Counted from the stretch's first letter, positions 49,199 through 63,584 are shown. The stretch is 64,000 nt of DNA from Allacma fusca (GCA_947179485.1 OX359248.1:57174386-57238385), one strand, 5' to 3'. Program-made: numbers and translations. The notes: generated from the sequence alone by a model not told the origin.

Positions 49199-52100
49199 AG
49201 GAGCTATATTGAAATATTGAAGACAGTTATCCAACCCCACATGCGGATATGTTTAAAAATGTAACCAGCAAAATCTAGCCCAGTGAAAAATGTAGACGAG
49301 GCGTATCTTTACGGAGAGGAAGTGTTTTCACAGGTGAAAGTGAGTTTCCCGGCTGGAAATCAACCGGGTATCCTATCAATGTGTGAGTAAGGCCGGGTTG
49401 GGAAAAGGAATTGCCAGCGGGAGTGCTGAGAACACACAAGTTCCCCTTCCAGCTGATTACCATTCGTGTACATGCTCTTAAATTAAGGTCTCCTCTCCTA
49501 TTTATCCATGACTCGCTCCGAGCAACAAACATTCATGAGAACAACTTTCTCTCTCCATCCGAGCATACGCAATTGGCTTACTTTTCCCAATACATACATA
49601 CAGTCCTCTCTTTTCATACAAGCACCCCAAAGTTGTCCGAAATTTCCCTCAATTTTGCAAGCTTTTACAGGTACAGTACAAATAAGCAATAGCATTGTAG
49701 TAAACGGGAATCAGCAAACACAATTCGACCTATGAAAACATTTGTTTTTGAGGGAAATATTTACAAGGGGTTCTGATACAGACAACGCACGCTATTTACA
49801 CATGGATTTAAATTGTACTTCGACAATCAAGAACGGGCCAGAGAGTCGAGGGAAGTAAAAAGACAAGAGGGATGAGGCAATCAAATCAAGTACAAACACA
49901 TGGAAATTCCAACTTTCTTCCTTTCTTTTGTCCCTCTTGAAATATCCCCTTTTCCTTCATTTGTCTCTCGACCTTTTTATTATTTGTTCTGCATACTTTC
50001 GTTATACAATGACCCCTTTCTAAAACGTCTTCAAACTTTAACCTTTTATTGCAGCATGCTCTTAATTTAAAATTACAGCAAATTCGACCATACATTTTAT
50101 AAATACGTCCGCTGGATAAAATATCAAAAAGGGATCTTTTATAAAAATAGCACACTGCATACAGATTCTTTATTAAATGGAGGTAATTATGACTTCTATT
50201 CAAAATATGTCTCTACCTCAGAGTTCAATTAAATATTTTTTATATTTAATTTAAAACTCTTGTATTCGTACACCTGTCTAATGTGTAAATTATTTATTGT
50301 GATATATTTTCATGGGTGAAATTTTGCAACAAATTCTCAGCTTCTCGGTAAATTTATATGACAGAACCAAACTGTTTTTAGGGTGCCCTAATACGAGGCA
50401 TTGACTTGAATATTATTAATAAATATCTATAATTATCTATCATGGTCTCGGTACCTGCCGTGGACATGACCCTTAAACCAGTCTAAAACTCCTCCTTAGA
50501 TGACTACCTATACATTTTAAAGTCTCGAAATTGGTTTCCTTTAGGAAGGCTTTAGCAAGAGTGCACTGTAACGATACTTACCAGGATGCTTTTATTAGGA
50601 ATACAAATTAACGTGAGGACTTTTATAATTAGGTGCTCCAATATTTTTGCCTCAGTGGAGAAAGTTGGACGTGTACTTATAATAATTATATAAGACCTCT
50701 GTATAACGGCACTGGACAATATTGATCTGGTTTATTGACAAAGGGTTGTTATCAGACTTCCAATTTAACTGTGGCATAATTGCGCTCTTCCCGTGCTATA
50801 GTGTTCAGCCTTCTGGTGGTCAAATTTTGTAGTTTGATTGTGAGAAGACCAATATATTTGAAGGTTTCTCTTCATCAGTATCCGTAATAGCGAGAAGCGT
50901 CTTTATACGCCTTAATGATAAATGGGATTGATTATAGTCCAAGGATTGTTTTTCCTTAAAAGGGGAAAGTAGACAATTGGAGGATAAAATGACATATGTA
51001 CATGGAATGGAAGGATGGTCATAAAGCAATTTTGAGTGGGTTCGTACACAACCCATGTGAATGATTAGGGGCGGAGTGGCGAAGAAAGCATTAACTGGCA
51101 ACTCCAACTTCCAATCAAAGCATTATCGACAACAGCTTGAAAAGGTCTGGGACTTATTGTGGGAGCGGACTGAATAATTGAAAAGTTTGGGAAGCTCTCC
51201 TTTGAACTGGACTTATCTCTCCACTCTTTTATTAGAGTCTCCCAACGAAAAACTACAGTCTACTCCGTTTCTACAGGAGACCCCTCAGTAATAGCACGTT
51301 CTCTGCTGAGTCAACAAATTTCCCATGCATTCACATTTACCACCGTGGAAGTCGTCCTCCTCTTGAGACCCCTTTCTATTTCCTCAAATTTCGCTCTTTT
51401 CAACAGAGTCAACTGTAATCGGATTTAGGTCTCGATAATACACCAAGACTCTGCGTTGGGAAAACTGATCGAGGAGTTTTCTTAAAGCTCTGTCCACTTT
51501 CACTATAAGCACTGCTGGTCAAAAATTCGGTACAGTACGTATTTTCTAATCCAGCCCCTCTGGATTCTGGCAATCGGGACGAATCATATGTAAACCTATT
51601 TTCGTTCTTGCAAAGAAAATATTTCATCGAATGTTCAAGTCATAACAAGTGTAATTACACTGTTGTGATGAAAACAGTTGGACAAACTGGACATTTTGGA
51701 AATTAGTTATTTTTCGATTATTAGACAACAAATTAGATGGAAATTGGTTTGGTCCAACTATTCTTATTATACAGGATTTCATTGTAGACAGAATGAAAGC
51801 TAGCAGTCACAGAAACCGTTTCATTGTGGACACTCCCTGAAAGGTCATTCTATGTATGTGGGGATCTTTGAACCCTTATGTCAAAGTAATTTGGCAAATA
51901 AAAAAAACCACTGTGGGGTCAGTCTTATAAAGAATCGTCACAAAACGTGTGGACACTATAAGGGCAGCAAGAAAACAAATGAAAGAAAATTCCTGTAATA
52001 TTGTGAAAAATATTTGAGAGGGATAAGATGTGAAAAATGGGATAGGATTAGGGTGTATAAAATGATCTGGGGGGAAATTTTGGAATGATCGTGGGGTGCT

Positions 52101-52539
52101 GGTATATGAGAGGATGACTGTAATTTGATGACACTCCAGACGGTCATACTTGGCGACAAGAGACTCGAGGGAAAGGAAAGGGAAGGGAAAGTTGCATTAG
52201 GTATATCCCTGGCTGTGGGAGATGGATATAAGAGGAATAATTTGATATTTGTGTGAGATCATTGACAAAGATACGGAGAAGAGGACAGTTTTTGTGATGG
52301 AGAACAAGTCTAACCACTTGATCTTGTCTTGGTCTGACAAAGAGAGCCAGGGAAGGAGGCATATAAATAACTGTTATAAGGACTCGCACAAAGGAAACAA
52401 TCGATTCCGGCAGAATAGAATTCACCTATTGTCCAACCGTAGTCACTGCGAAATTTCCGATGAGACTCATACAAAGTGGGCAAAAGAAACGAGACCAACT
52501 GGGGATGCACATGAGGGCTATTGGCCCTTCAATCTCTCT
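49199..52539. other. Non-coding DNA with scattered MITE ends
   Basis: A closing MITE end, GTGCACTG followed by TA, lies at 50,561-50,570. A GTATAACGGCAC-type end lies near 50,700. Frames of up to about 105 codons overlap on both strands without motifs. Confidence 0.55.
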
Positions 52540-53470
52540 TCCTCATCCTAGATCCTCCAACTTTCTCCACTTTCTCCACTTTCCCCAGTTTCCATTACAT
52601 CTCTTTTTACTACAACTTTCTCCACTTTCAATTTACCTCTCTCTTTCCTCCTCTCTTCATCTTTCTCTTTCTATTCTATTTTTTCATTCCTTTTTCAATA
52701 TTTGTTAATTTCCCCTACATTCCATTCCAACTTCTTCAGTTTTTTCTCCCTTGTAAACTATTTTTAAACTAACTAATTCTTTTTTCACGCTTAACGTTTT
52801 CAATTCAACTTCACTTTTTCCCACGCTACGCCATTTTGTTTTTTTTTCATGCTTTCTTTAACAAAATCTCTCCTTTTGAAATGGCATGTTATTGACTTTC
52901 TCTTCAATTTTTTCAACTTGGCTTTTTTTCACATTCTTACTTTCATGTGAAATTTATCCATCGCGTGTTTCACAAAATTCACTACAGATTGAGCTTTCAC
53001 TTATTTCTCACGTTCTATACTTTCTTTTGCACGATTTCAACTCTGTACTGACACTTCCTTGAATTTTACGCGTTCTGAACAGTCTTTAGGTTTTCCCGTG
53101 TTCTGAAACAGTCTTGCCCGTTTCTCATGTCGTTTTGAACTGTCTCCATTGTCATATTTAACTTTTTTAATTTCTGAACTTTCTCTCCCAACTTTTTGGA
53201 GATGTTGTGCGTTTTCTTAACTTTGCCCATTGGACCTTTTGATTATTATTTTTCACGCTTGGTACTTTCCCTTGTAGTTTTTATGCTTTCTTGTGATTCA
53301 TTTACACGTAATTCACTTTGTCTTTTGTTATCTTCTCTTTTTGTAATTGCAACACTTGCATTCTTGCTTTCTCCAACTTCCCTTTCTCCCAAGTTTTTCT
53401 ACCTTTTGACTTTCTCTTTTACACATGTACTTTATACTCGGGGTCCCTGGAATGGTTTTAAACCTTTTCA
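52540..53470. other. Pyrimidine-rich stretch with quasi-repeats
   Basis: The plus strand is strongly C+T rich for about 0.9 kb. CTTTCTCCA recurs at short spacing near 52,560-52,630. A TTCTGAAC(A)GTCT-like phrase recurs from about 53,060 to 53,180. Open frames here are low-complexity (Ser/Leu/Phe) and not genes. It looks like a decayed tandem array. Confidence 0.5.
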
Positions 53471-55534
53471 CCTCCATTTGAATAGACAGTATTTGAATTT
53501 TCCAAAAGGACTTTCATCTCCGGGATGTATCATTCTTTACTAATTATTACGATTCAATACAATAACCTATTTCTTTTCAATGACTATTAATTGTTACAGT
53601 TCTTACTTTAAGCAATTTATGCATCTACTTTACGCTAGATATCCGTTCTTAATCTTTTTCAACTCTAACATTTTGTTTCCACAAATATTTTTTCTTCAAC
53701 AGGGACTATCTATACCAATATCTGTAGAAAGTCATTGGAGAACATTATGCATAAAACCACTTCTCTTTTTTTACGAGTGTTTCTGGAATGAGTACGTTTT
53801 ATTTTCTTACTGTTTTAGAAATTTGTAAATTTTACCTTTGAATTCCTGCTTTGCCAGTAGAACTCTCGAAAATCGACAATATGTTTTGCAAGGCTCCCTT
53901 CACACCAGTTTTACACCCCTAGTCTTTAAAACTCTTCCCCAGTTTGTTTTTTTTCTCGCTTGTAAATACAACATGGTGTTTTTTAGTTGAAATTTCCCTC
54001 GCTCAATTCCGACGAGCATGAGGAACTGTGTGAGGAATACTGATTAGATCTGGTGGATAAATCCACATATCTATCTATACAGTGCTTTCTCTTTACAACT
54101 GCTCCAATGAACCCCAGTTTCTCTCTTGAATTCGCTTCCCTTCCTAAACAGAAAAATGATTACCATAACAATGGGAATTTTCTCAAATCTCTCCAGCAAT
54201 TTTACATTGATTTCTATCTCACCCCTTATTGGCAGGGAGTCCTTATACAGTACTTACTAGAGCCAGTACCTTATTTCATTGGTTTGGTGTTTTAGAGGCA
54301 ATTATTCCAGCGAAACCTTCTTATAGTGACACCCCACGGGGTCAAAATGTTATGCAATGGTATGGGGGAGGGAGGTGTCGCTCTAGGGACATAAAATACT
54401 GCGTTAATAAATAGGAAAATGTGTGACGTCATAGGGGAAATGTGACTCCGTGGAGAGTGGCCACAGACAGAGGAGGCCACTGTGTGGATGTGGAATGACT
54501 CCTCGGGAATCAAATTGTACATTGGGTAAAGTGCTGGAGCTGAGAAAGGTGTGAAATTGAATTGATGACTGCATACGGCGTATAATTGTCTCATGAAGTT
54601 AATTCCTGTGGATTCGCTCCCCTTGGTGGGAAGAAGGAGAATGTGGGGCAGTGAGGGAAAGACACTTGGGATTCTGTCCCTGCTGATTGGGATTGAAAAA
54701 TATGAAGAGTCCCTAATAATGGGAGCGAGTGTGAGGAAGACTTTAATTCCTCGGTGACAGTTGCTAGATATGCAGAGGAACGTTCTGGGCCTCGGCTTTC
54801 CCTTACAACTTAATTAACATAATTGTCCCATTTCATGCCTACGGTCCACACTTCCTGTGAAGGCACTCGTCAGGAGATGCTTCTTGGACCGTTGTGAGGA
54901 GCACGTCCTCATATCTAACTAACAATTCAACTTAAAATCAAAAAATCCTCCAGTCCTCCTCCTCCTCCGCACGGAACGTATTCAGTGTGGCATTGGAAAT
55001 CTTTGGAAACCTGCTAATATTTCCAGAGAAACGTTGTAGCGAGTGTGGACTGCAATATTAAAGCCCGAGTCTCCCTTGCAGACTCGTTATTAATCCCATG
55101 CTTTGCTCTCTGCCATATAATAAGACGCTTATTCCCTTCCAGTCACACAACTCCCTCCTCAGCATTCTTATTCCCACAACTCTTCATCATTCATAAACAG
55201 TGGACCCTCCTTACAACGCATGCACTCTTAGAATCCCTTCCTCATAATTTGCAAAACTGGTTTAAAAAAAAACTCCCGTTCAAACCTCCGAGTATTTCCA
55301 GTAGCATGAGTTTCTAGAATTATTCAATTTGAGTTGCTTTAGGGCTGTCTCAATAGTGAGACTCTTCTGTACGAATAACTTCACTGCCAAGATCTTTCAT
55401 TAAAATTCCATTGAATGTAACGGAATTCCTGGTGAAACAAAAAAAGTCTTTTTAATTTCGCAGAGAAAAGTTTTTCCCACTGGTTCGAACAATTTCTTAA
55501 AACGTGTAGCCAAACGATCCCCAAATTTCCCCTA
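53471..55534. other. Non-coding DNA
   Basis: One pogo-like end (CAGCGAAACCTTCTTATAGT) lies at 54,308. No gene or other repeat was recognised. Confidence 0.55.
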
Positions 55535-55730
55535 CAGTGTACTCCAATTATAAAAGAACCTTAGTTAAAATTCATTTTCCTACGCTGATCCATGGAGAGG
55601 AAGGGAAACTCACATGGTGATCAGGAAATATGACACATGGCGATTTCTGTTTATTTGATTACGCACAATCTGTATACAGATGAGATCACTGTAGGTCCTC
55701 ATATTAGCGGACCTTTCTTAAACGGCAGTG
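55535..55730. mobile_element. 196-bp MITE-like element, possibly composite
   Basis: The left end, CAGTGTACTCCAATTATAAA, follows TA. The right end in reverse complement, CACTGCCGTTTAAGAAAGGT, is also next to TA. Another CACTG-TA end at 55,690 suggests overlap with a second copy. Confidence 0.4.
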
Positions 55731-56556
55731 TAGCTCTGGAATTCAATGCAGCCAATGTAAATTAAACAGCGTAGGATGTATCAAATTGAGATGATCAAAA
55801 TAATTACGTTTCATTATTTAGGGACAGCTGTGTCAAACTCAAGTTTAGCTATCTTGTGACTGTAGTTATCTATGCCGGGAGGGAATAATTGGGAGGATCT
55901 ACTGTAGATGGGTACATTACGGAAAGTTTGATTTTTGAGTAATGTTTTGGGTGGGAATTGAAGGAACCGTAGTGTAAACTCTGTGGACACGGGGGCTGGA
56001 AATAAATGAGGAGATTCTCGTCACGGACTTTCTCCTACCACCGGACTCTTTTCCACACATACCATACAGTCAGCTCGAGTAACAACACACCCTCTCATAG
56101 CCATTTCTCCCAAGGGGCACACATCTTTCCAAACACTCCCCTTTATGACAGCTTCCGTTTGTAACCCCATCCTCGAAGAAGTGGTTGTGAGCGGAGGGGT
56201 TTCTTCTTGCAGGGGTGCCCTAACAAAAAGATTGCACTGTACTGTTACTTAAAGCGTGAATGCTTCCCAGTGACAAAGTTTTTTCTCAACGAATCTCGCT
56301 TTTGTGTGTAATCGTGCGTGGTTTGATATTCTCCGTCGTTAAGAATAAAGTTTCCTGAGGAAAAACAAAACGGTGTAAGAACATTGTTAAAGTCACTCTG
56401 AGTACAGTGGACTTCCAATATTATTTTCAAAACTCCCATCACAGCACTTCTCAAATATCCTCTCAAACTCCAACGTTCCAAAATCCTATTTTTACGAGTC
56501 AAACTCAAGTCTTCCTCCTTTCCAAGTAGTTCACTGTACATGATCGCAATTTCATA

Positions 56557-56756
56557 CAGTGTTTTCTGCTTATAAAAACACAAAATTTACTGTGAGCAGG
56601 AGGCTCCTTTACTACAAGAAATCCTATATGCTCCGATAAAATATGGGAATGAAAATTTGAGGATTTGAAAAAGGGAAAAAGGTTTAAAATATTTGCATCC
56701 CTTTGGAAAAATGGATATTATATGTAAGGTGGGGCCCGTGTAGTGAGAGCTTACTG
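56557..56756. mobile_element. 200-bp pogo-like MITE
   Basis: TA flanks both sides. The left end is CAGTGTTTTCTGCTTATAAA. The right end in reverse complement is CAGTAAGCTCTCACTACACG. Another opening-type end lies at about 56,405, so copies may be clustered here. Confidence 0.55.
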
Positions 56757-57093
56757 TATTCATGGTATATGTAGGGACAGGAGTCACCTTTGGACCATCC
56801 GGGACATTAGCGCTTAAGGAATTTGTGCCATCCCGTCCCTTCCATTTACCCCCATTTATCTTCCCTCCTCTGAGTCTCCAGACATGGCTGGGAGTGAAAA
56901 ATTGGGAATATTGGACCTAAAATTACGGTGGCAAAAAAATTTCCTCCCATTTATGAGGATTTTTCAAAATGTCCCGAGACTTTTGTACACAAGGAAAAAA
57001 AACCGACATAAATCTCCTTCAAGTTATAGTAGAAGTCGTCTCACATAGAAATGCCCATTAGGGTCTGGACCATTCAATTCCTTTGTTAAAATA

Positions 57094-57252
57094 CAGTCAC
57101 CTCCGACTATCACCGCATCCCCCGTCAGCCCCACTTCCAATATTAGTAGACGATGCATGGATAAAGGTACAAATTAACGTTAGATGGAAATGGATCTACC
57201 TTTATCCCAGTATAGAATTTTTGCATGGGGCCCGTTATAGCAGGCGACACTG
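57094..57252. mobile_element. 159-bp pogo-like MITE
   Basis: TA flanks both sides. The left end is CAGTCACCTCCGACTATCAC. The right end in reverse complement is CAGTGTCGCCTGCTATAACG. It is one of the best-bounded copies. Confidence 0.6.
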
Positions 57253-60200
57253 TATAAATGCTACTTTAAATACCATCTCTACAGTCCGGATTTAATACGA
57301 TTGTGAGTAATTACTCACCCTGTGTACAAAGTTGGGCGCTTCCCTCACCCGCGGAGATTCTTTTAACACGAATCATCTGCTTATTTACATCCTAAATCAT
57401 AATCAGAGAAAATCAACTCTCCTTAAAAGAGCACTTCTAAAGGTACCAATATTGAAATTCTGAAACTGAGTTCTCCTGTACGGACAAAAATAACATAGTG
57501 TGACAGCATGTCCATATTTTATTTCCCTCTGGGACAATTTTGAAGAAAGGGTCCCTTACAGAAAGACAGTATGCCTTCTCGACTCCGTCGTTTCTAAAAG
57601 TTGAGATTGTTGGAAACGTGAGGAGGAGAAAGTTTGGGGAAAGTAGCGCTTCCGTTCTGGTTTGAATTTGTTCCAAGCGCCACCTTTCCTTGTCAAAGCA
57701 AAACACTTGGCCAATTTTCTCGAGTACTTTCAATCCACACCGTTCGCTCTCGCTCTCATTCAATTTCCTAGTCCTTAGTCCCTTCCTTTTCCTCAAAAAC
57801 TACCATTTCTTTATTTCTTTAGCGATTATCCAACGCACTCTCAACATATCAAATTACAAATTAAATATTAACCATAGACCGTAATTGAGAGAGCAGTCAA
57901 AACGTTTTATTATTATTTATTTACTATAAATCAAACCCCTTGAATAGCACATTGAAAAATACCTCCATCTAATGGATTTTTCATTCTCAACAATCATTTT
58001 CGTTTCCTGGAGGAAATGTCCAGGGGTAACTACTTGAGTGTTAGACACCCGCCCGTTTATATGTGCCACATTTTCACATCACATCCAATTATTTGAAACC
58101 TTTATAAATTGCTTCCACCGTATTTTCATCCATTGGAAATCATTTTTGAAGGGGCTAATTCCCATTTCCTCACTGTCCATTTTTATAAAAGCCTTCAAAT
58201 TTACCCCTTTTCCAAATCCTTAACAAAAAATATAATAAAATATGAGAGTATTTACTCCATGAGCAGCCAATTCCAAGGAAAAGGATTATTATGGAATTTA
58301 TAAGGGCAAGTTGTCATTTGTTGTTATTTTATCCTCAGTACGACTGATTCCTTGAATTTATGCACACTACCAAAATTTGCTGTGTTCTCTTTATTAGGGA
58401 TGCCCGACTCCGTATACTTTTAGTCACCCTTACTCCCTCTATGGGAACCTCTTGGACACACACGTTTTTTACCCCACTTCCATTTTTCTTCAATTCAAAC
58501 AACAATAGGTGCAAAACACGTTACATGCCTCTCCTTCTGCTAGTATTTAAGTAAAGTGCGTTGCGCCCATTATAACGAAATTTTAGTTCATTAGGGGTCT
58601 TCATAGCAACATTCTATTTTAAATTGCTCCATTAGAGCCAGAATTTAAATTGAACCTTTATGGTGAGATTGTAGGTGGAGTCGGCCCTTTTAAGAAGATT
58701 TTGGGTAAAATTGAGCCTGAGGTGAGGTTTGTTTTAATGAACCCCTTTGCGGAGCAGGGCTTACTTAACTGAGTCAAGTGTAGAATTTTGGGGGATAGAG
58801 GGGTGCTGTCATAGACAGACTGGACTTTGCATGAGTTGTGAGCGGAAATGTGTTGGAGTGCTCAAGGTCTTTTTGTCGCGTCTTTCGCCTCTTTTGCGGC
58901 TCTGAATTTGGGAAGTTGTGGGCGAGAAACATTCCTCAGCCCAACTTTCCCACTTTATTCCCAAACTTGAGAATTTACATGAGACTTCCAGACAAGTCAG
59001 CTTTCCTCACAAGTAATTTATTCCACATTCCACCACCTTTTTCTTCCTTCTTTCACTTGAGGGGCAAACTACAGTCAAACTCCCGTCACACAACCCTCTT
59101 CAAGTACCCCATTTTCACCCAACTAAATTAAACTGAAAAAACTGAACCTTTAAAAACTATTCCGACAGTGGAAAGAAATTCATGTGCGACGCATCTGACT
59201 GAGAAAAAGGTTTTTACAAGTAGGGGTCAGCTGTATCCAGAGTTCACTATAAATGTAAATGGCATATACACCAAGGGATATTTCGAGAAAGGAACAAGTT
59301 GTGGAATTTGTAACAAAATAAAATATGGGGGCTATTTCGTTAGAAAATCTACTCCTTTCTACGACATTATCATCTACACAGTGCATTCTCCTTATTCAAG
59401 CACCTTTCAAAAATACAGTCTTAAGTAATCTTCTGTCAAATTCTTCCCCATATATTTTATGCAATGTGTATACTTGTCTTTAAAAATTATGTTGTAAGGA
59501 GCAAATACAGAACAAAATGAACATTTAGTCATATTCTCCTGGAATTCAGAAAATTTCAGAGATGATTTCGAAATATGTGGCAATGTACGTGGATAGAGAC
59601 AATATGAAGTATGTATATTTTTATGAGAAAACAACTGTAGCAGGCCCTCAGATATTTCACTTCAAAAATTCAAGTCTTGGGGTTCGATATAGCTAGAGTG
59701 AATACTACTGTATTCGTAAGACGAGCATCTTTATAATGTAAACTTTAGGTTAACTGCTAAAGTTTCCTTGGAACGGGATTTTACCAAGTTTTTGAGGAAT
59801 TGACCATTGAATCTTGTTTTTGGTGGGGAATTAATTATTTGTGTGAAGGTGATTTTGAGGAGTGGATGCTAATATGAGGTCTACATTAAAGCTTCTTGCG
59901 ATTTGTCAACGTCGGGGGTGTGTAGAAGTATTGTATACTTTATTCATGGTCGATTTATGGCCTCAGCCCCAACAACCCAATATTATACATTCATATTTAC
60001 ATACATACATTATGGTTACAAGATTTCTTTATTAGTGCATTTAAGTTAGGTTCCAGTTCTGAATTATCAAATATTTATACGTGCAACCCAGTTTGACATC
60101 CTATCTTAAGGCATTAAAATAATAATAAATAGAAATTACGTACACATCATGGTGTAGGCATACGGTCTGTATTTTCCAGTTTTTCAGAGTAAAATTTTAG

Positions 60201-62959
60201 ATTATTACATCAGAGATTTTTGAAAAAATCTGCTTAAGTGATTGCAGTGAGGAAAAATCTGGCAAGACACCTTTCCTCTTGTGATCGAAAGGGTCATCAC
60301 ATAGTTTACTAAGTCCATTGTAGCTATCTGTGGAAGCTGATTTCAAACAATGCGCCTTGCAGATTTCTGATCGCCAATCGGACACAAGCCTCTGAGCTTT
60401 CACTCATTTATAAATTCGAGTATAAAATTTCTAATTCTGTGATAATTACACTCTGAGATGTGTACATGGTATCTAATACAATTCTAGAGACCCAAGTTAT
60501 ATGCAAATATTTGAGCTGAAAATATTTAAAAATTTGTTTAAAATAATTATTTAATTTTATTAAAAATATTATTTCTTCTCAGAATTCCATGCGTTTATTT
60601 TCCCAGTCTTATAAAATTACTTGATCTAAATTCAGCAGTTTTATCAGCTACAGTATTTTAGTAAAGTTTTTTCTAAAATAATTGCAACTGAATCCAAAGT
60701 TTAGCAAATACAAATTTACAAAAACGGTAAACAATGTGGGGAAGCTTCTGCCTTATTTTTTTAATTTGATTTTAAGCAAATGTAATAATACAAATGTCAC
60801 TCAACAAAATGTCGCAAAGATAACAATCAGAGTAAGTGATTGAATTTGTTTAATACATTTTTGAAAAATTTCATAAACAAAATTGCACTGCTAAATTCGT
60901 ACAACCAAATTGTTTCGAGCAATTTCACATCAAAAATCCTGATGTTAAAAACTAACTTTTATACTTTTATAAATACTTATATATCGAATACTTAACTTAA
61001 ATACTTTTATATCGAAACAAATAAAACTGAAGTAATGGAACTATTTTTCAGAAAGATTTGAGTGTGTAGTAATTGTAATGTGTTTTAATAAGTTTTCAGC
61101 ATCATTTCCATTCATTAGAATGCTATTTTTAGATAGCTTTAAACGTCTGTCAAATTTTAATATTTTTAATGTATCTGAATCAAATAAATGAAAGAATGAC
61201 GTAGCCTGAAATTGGAAATGGTAGTTTAATAATTTGAACTTGCTGTTTCCACCATTTTTCTTTTAAATACTTCTCTTATAATAATTACATTCGTATTTGG
61301 TTTTTTGCTCCCAGGGGAAATTTTTATTGCTTTTTGGGGGCAAGTAAATATTTGCATATTGGCTAAAAATAAAAGTAACTATTCAATGGTTATGTCATCA
61401 ATTTTCGATGTTTACCTCTCATTTCCTTCTTGTCCATAAAATCCAGAAATGCTTCTCCATTTGATATATTTATCCACTAGAGACAGAATTTTTTTAAACG
61501 GCTCTTTTCAAAAGAGTCCCTATATTTTTATAGGAATTATATGAACATTTCAGAGCGTAGAAATAATTAGTTTTAAGTATTTCCCACTCAACGTTTTCCT
61601 ACATTACTTCTTCATAACGATCTTCCTCTGAACAACACAAAATTTTCCTACAATATTGATTTTCTAATTTATGTAAGTGGAAATATTGAAACAATGCAGC
61701 AATAATATTTGAACAGAAAAATAAAAGATATTTTGAACTGGGAAATTTTTTTAAATGGGAAATTTATGAAAGAAAAACCGTAAATTTTACAAATGTAAAA
61801 TGGAAATATTTTATCTAGAAAATATTATTACTGAGGAAAGGTTTCATGGGATAAATTTGAGCTTTTAGGGTGAGATAGCTTTTATAATAGCTTTTTGGGT
61901 GAGAGTATACTTAATTGAATATTTTGTTGAAATGGGATTTTCAAGATTAATAAAAACAAAAATTAGAATTTTATAAAACTAGGGATTTGTTGGGAAAAAT
62001 AAATTTGAGAGTTTGGTGGCTTATGGAAGAGAATTAGTGAAAGTTAGAGCTTACGTAGGTGATGTACATAGATGATGTAGGTGATTGAATGGGGCTAATT
62101 TTGTAGTGACATAGTTTGGGAGGGATTTTCCGTTGTGGGGAAGTTGAGTTGGACGATGTGGAAGGGAACGGACTGGAATGGATAGTTTTTCCATTCACAC
62201 ATTATCCTTAGTTACACCTGCTCTGCCCAAAAAACATCGCCATAACTTTTGAAATTCCCTCTTGAAATCCATTCCAGACCATCAAACCAGACTCTTGGTA
62301 AAATCTTCAGTCGCTCTTCAAAACTCTTTTACAAAGCATCAAAGGCCCCACCAAATCTCTTTCATACAAATTCCAAATGAATCCAACCAATTACTGTCAG
62401 ACCTCTTTACTACGTCCACCCCCATCATAATACCTATGAAGCCTCATTGAGCACCTGTCTCTATACTTGACTAGTTACAATACAAATTTTATCAAATAAG
62501 TCGGTCATAATTATATCTGAACCATGTTGCAATAAAGAGGGTCGACTGCAAGTGTTATAATTTGCATAGAAAATGTCTTCAAAGAATTGATTCCCTGCGA
62601 AAAATGTTGCTTAAATGTCTCTCCATCTCCAGGTATTGAGCGTATATTAATGAAAGTTTTTATATGAGACCTCCCATGGAGAGCAGCAACTTCGTTATAA
62701 CGGTCTTGGTTACAATTTGAAGTTAGATTTTTGTCTAGCATTCCCACCAATAGGAGGTCGTTATAGCGAGACATTTCTCAAAGGTTCTTTCTATACCTGC
62801 ATCGTTTACAAGGCACTAACTAAAAATCGCGTGTCAAAGAAACATACCAATAGCACCTACTGTCCAAATTTGGCGTCTCTATAAAGCACAGTCTCTTTAT
62901 AACAGCCCCCATGCCAGCATCAAATTTGGCCAGAGACTTCTTTATAACACTGAAAATAT
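57253..62959. other. Non-coding DNA with MITE ends
   Basis: A possible 259-bp MITE spans 59,379-59,637 (left CAGTGCATTCTCCTTATTCA, right in reverse complement CAGTTGTTTTCTC). Several TTATAACGG and CTCGCTATAACGACC ends crowd 62,690-62,950. The part 60.4-62.0 kb is very AT-rich and empty. Confidence 0.5.
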
Positions 62960-63536
62960 TGTTACGGATATATTATAAATAGAGTAAAATAAGCATAATC
63001 TAAGTCAGCAAATAGTTTGGAAGGTCGTAAGCAAAGGCTACGTGACGCCAAACGCTGACGTAACATAATTATAAGTAAAGGAAAGGAAATGATTCAGATT
63101 ATTTAATAAACAATAAGATAGGAATAAGATTTAGGATTAGATTAAGACACGTAGATTAAGTACAAGTTCTAATCTCGACTTCAAGCAAGCAACATCAAGA
63201 GGAACCGCACCTAGAGTCCATTCCCTCCGGGATGGAGCTCAAAAGGTAGCAAGCGGGGCGACATGAAATCGGGAGATTTCATGAGAAGAAGAGATTCAGA
63301 ATTCAAGTTCTATTTTGTGTTAAATGTTAATTGTTCAGTGTAAATTGTATCAGTTCTAGGAACAATAAATTGGCCCAAAGTTAAATAAAAGAACTACACA
63401 CAGAATTCAATAGTTCCATTTATTCATGAGTTTCACCAACATCGAAACCATAATTCAGGGGAATGGAACGCCCGAACCTCGGCTACATTGTCTATTACCC
63501 ACACAACATCAATACCCGGGTGATACAAATGTAACA
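62960..63536 (+). repeat. LTR-like segment, probably Ty3/gypsy type
   Basis: The 577-bp segment starts TGTTACGG and ends GTAACA, a perfect 6-bp inverted terminus. Inside are TATTATAAATAG close to the left end, polyadenylation-type words (AATAAA near 63,364 and ATAAAA near 63,386) and a GC-richer part with hairpins (63,217-63,283). That is the layout of an LTR read left to right. No target duplication (ATAT left, TGAT right), primer site or polymerase ORF was found before the window ends. Confidence 0.4.
63262..63283. other. Perfect 9-bp hairpin inside the LTR-like segment
   Basis: CATGAAATC and GATTTCATG flank the tetraloop GGGA. A second stem with one bulged base lies at about 63,217-63,236. 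Paired stem-loops in the transcribed part of an LTR could be RNA structures of the element. Confidence 0.6.
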
Positions 63537-63584
63537 TGATGTTTCTGCCAGGCCTTCGGGTTTTTTTTGGTAAGGACCCGGAGG

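Noticed and set aside
39836-62774. CRISPR array or bacterial operon
   Set aside because: No regularly spaced identical repeats with unique spacers, no bacterial gene packing; the DNA is eukaryotic.
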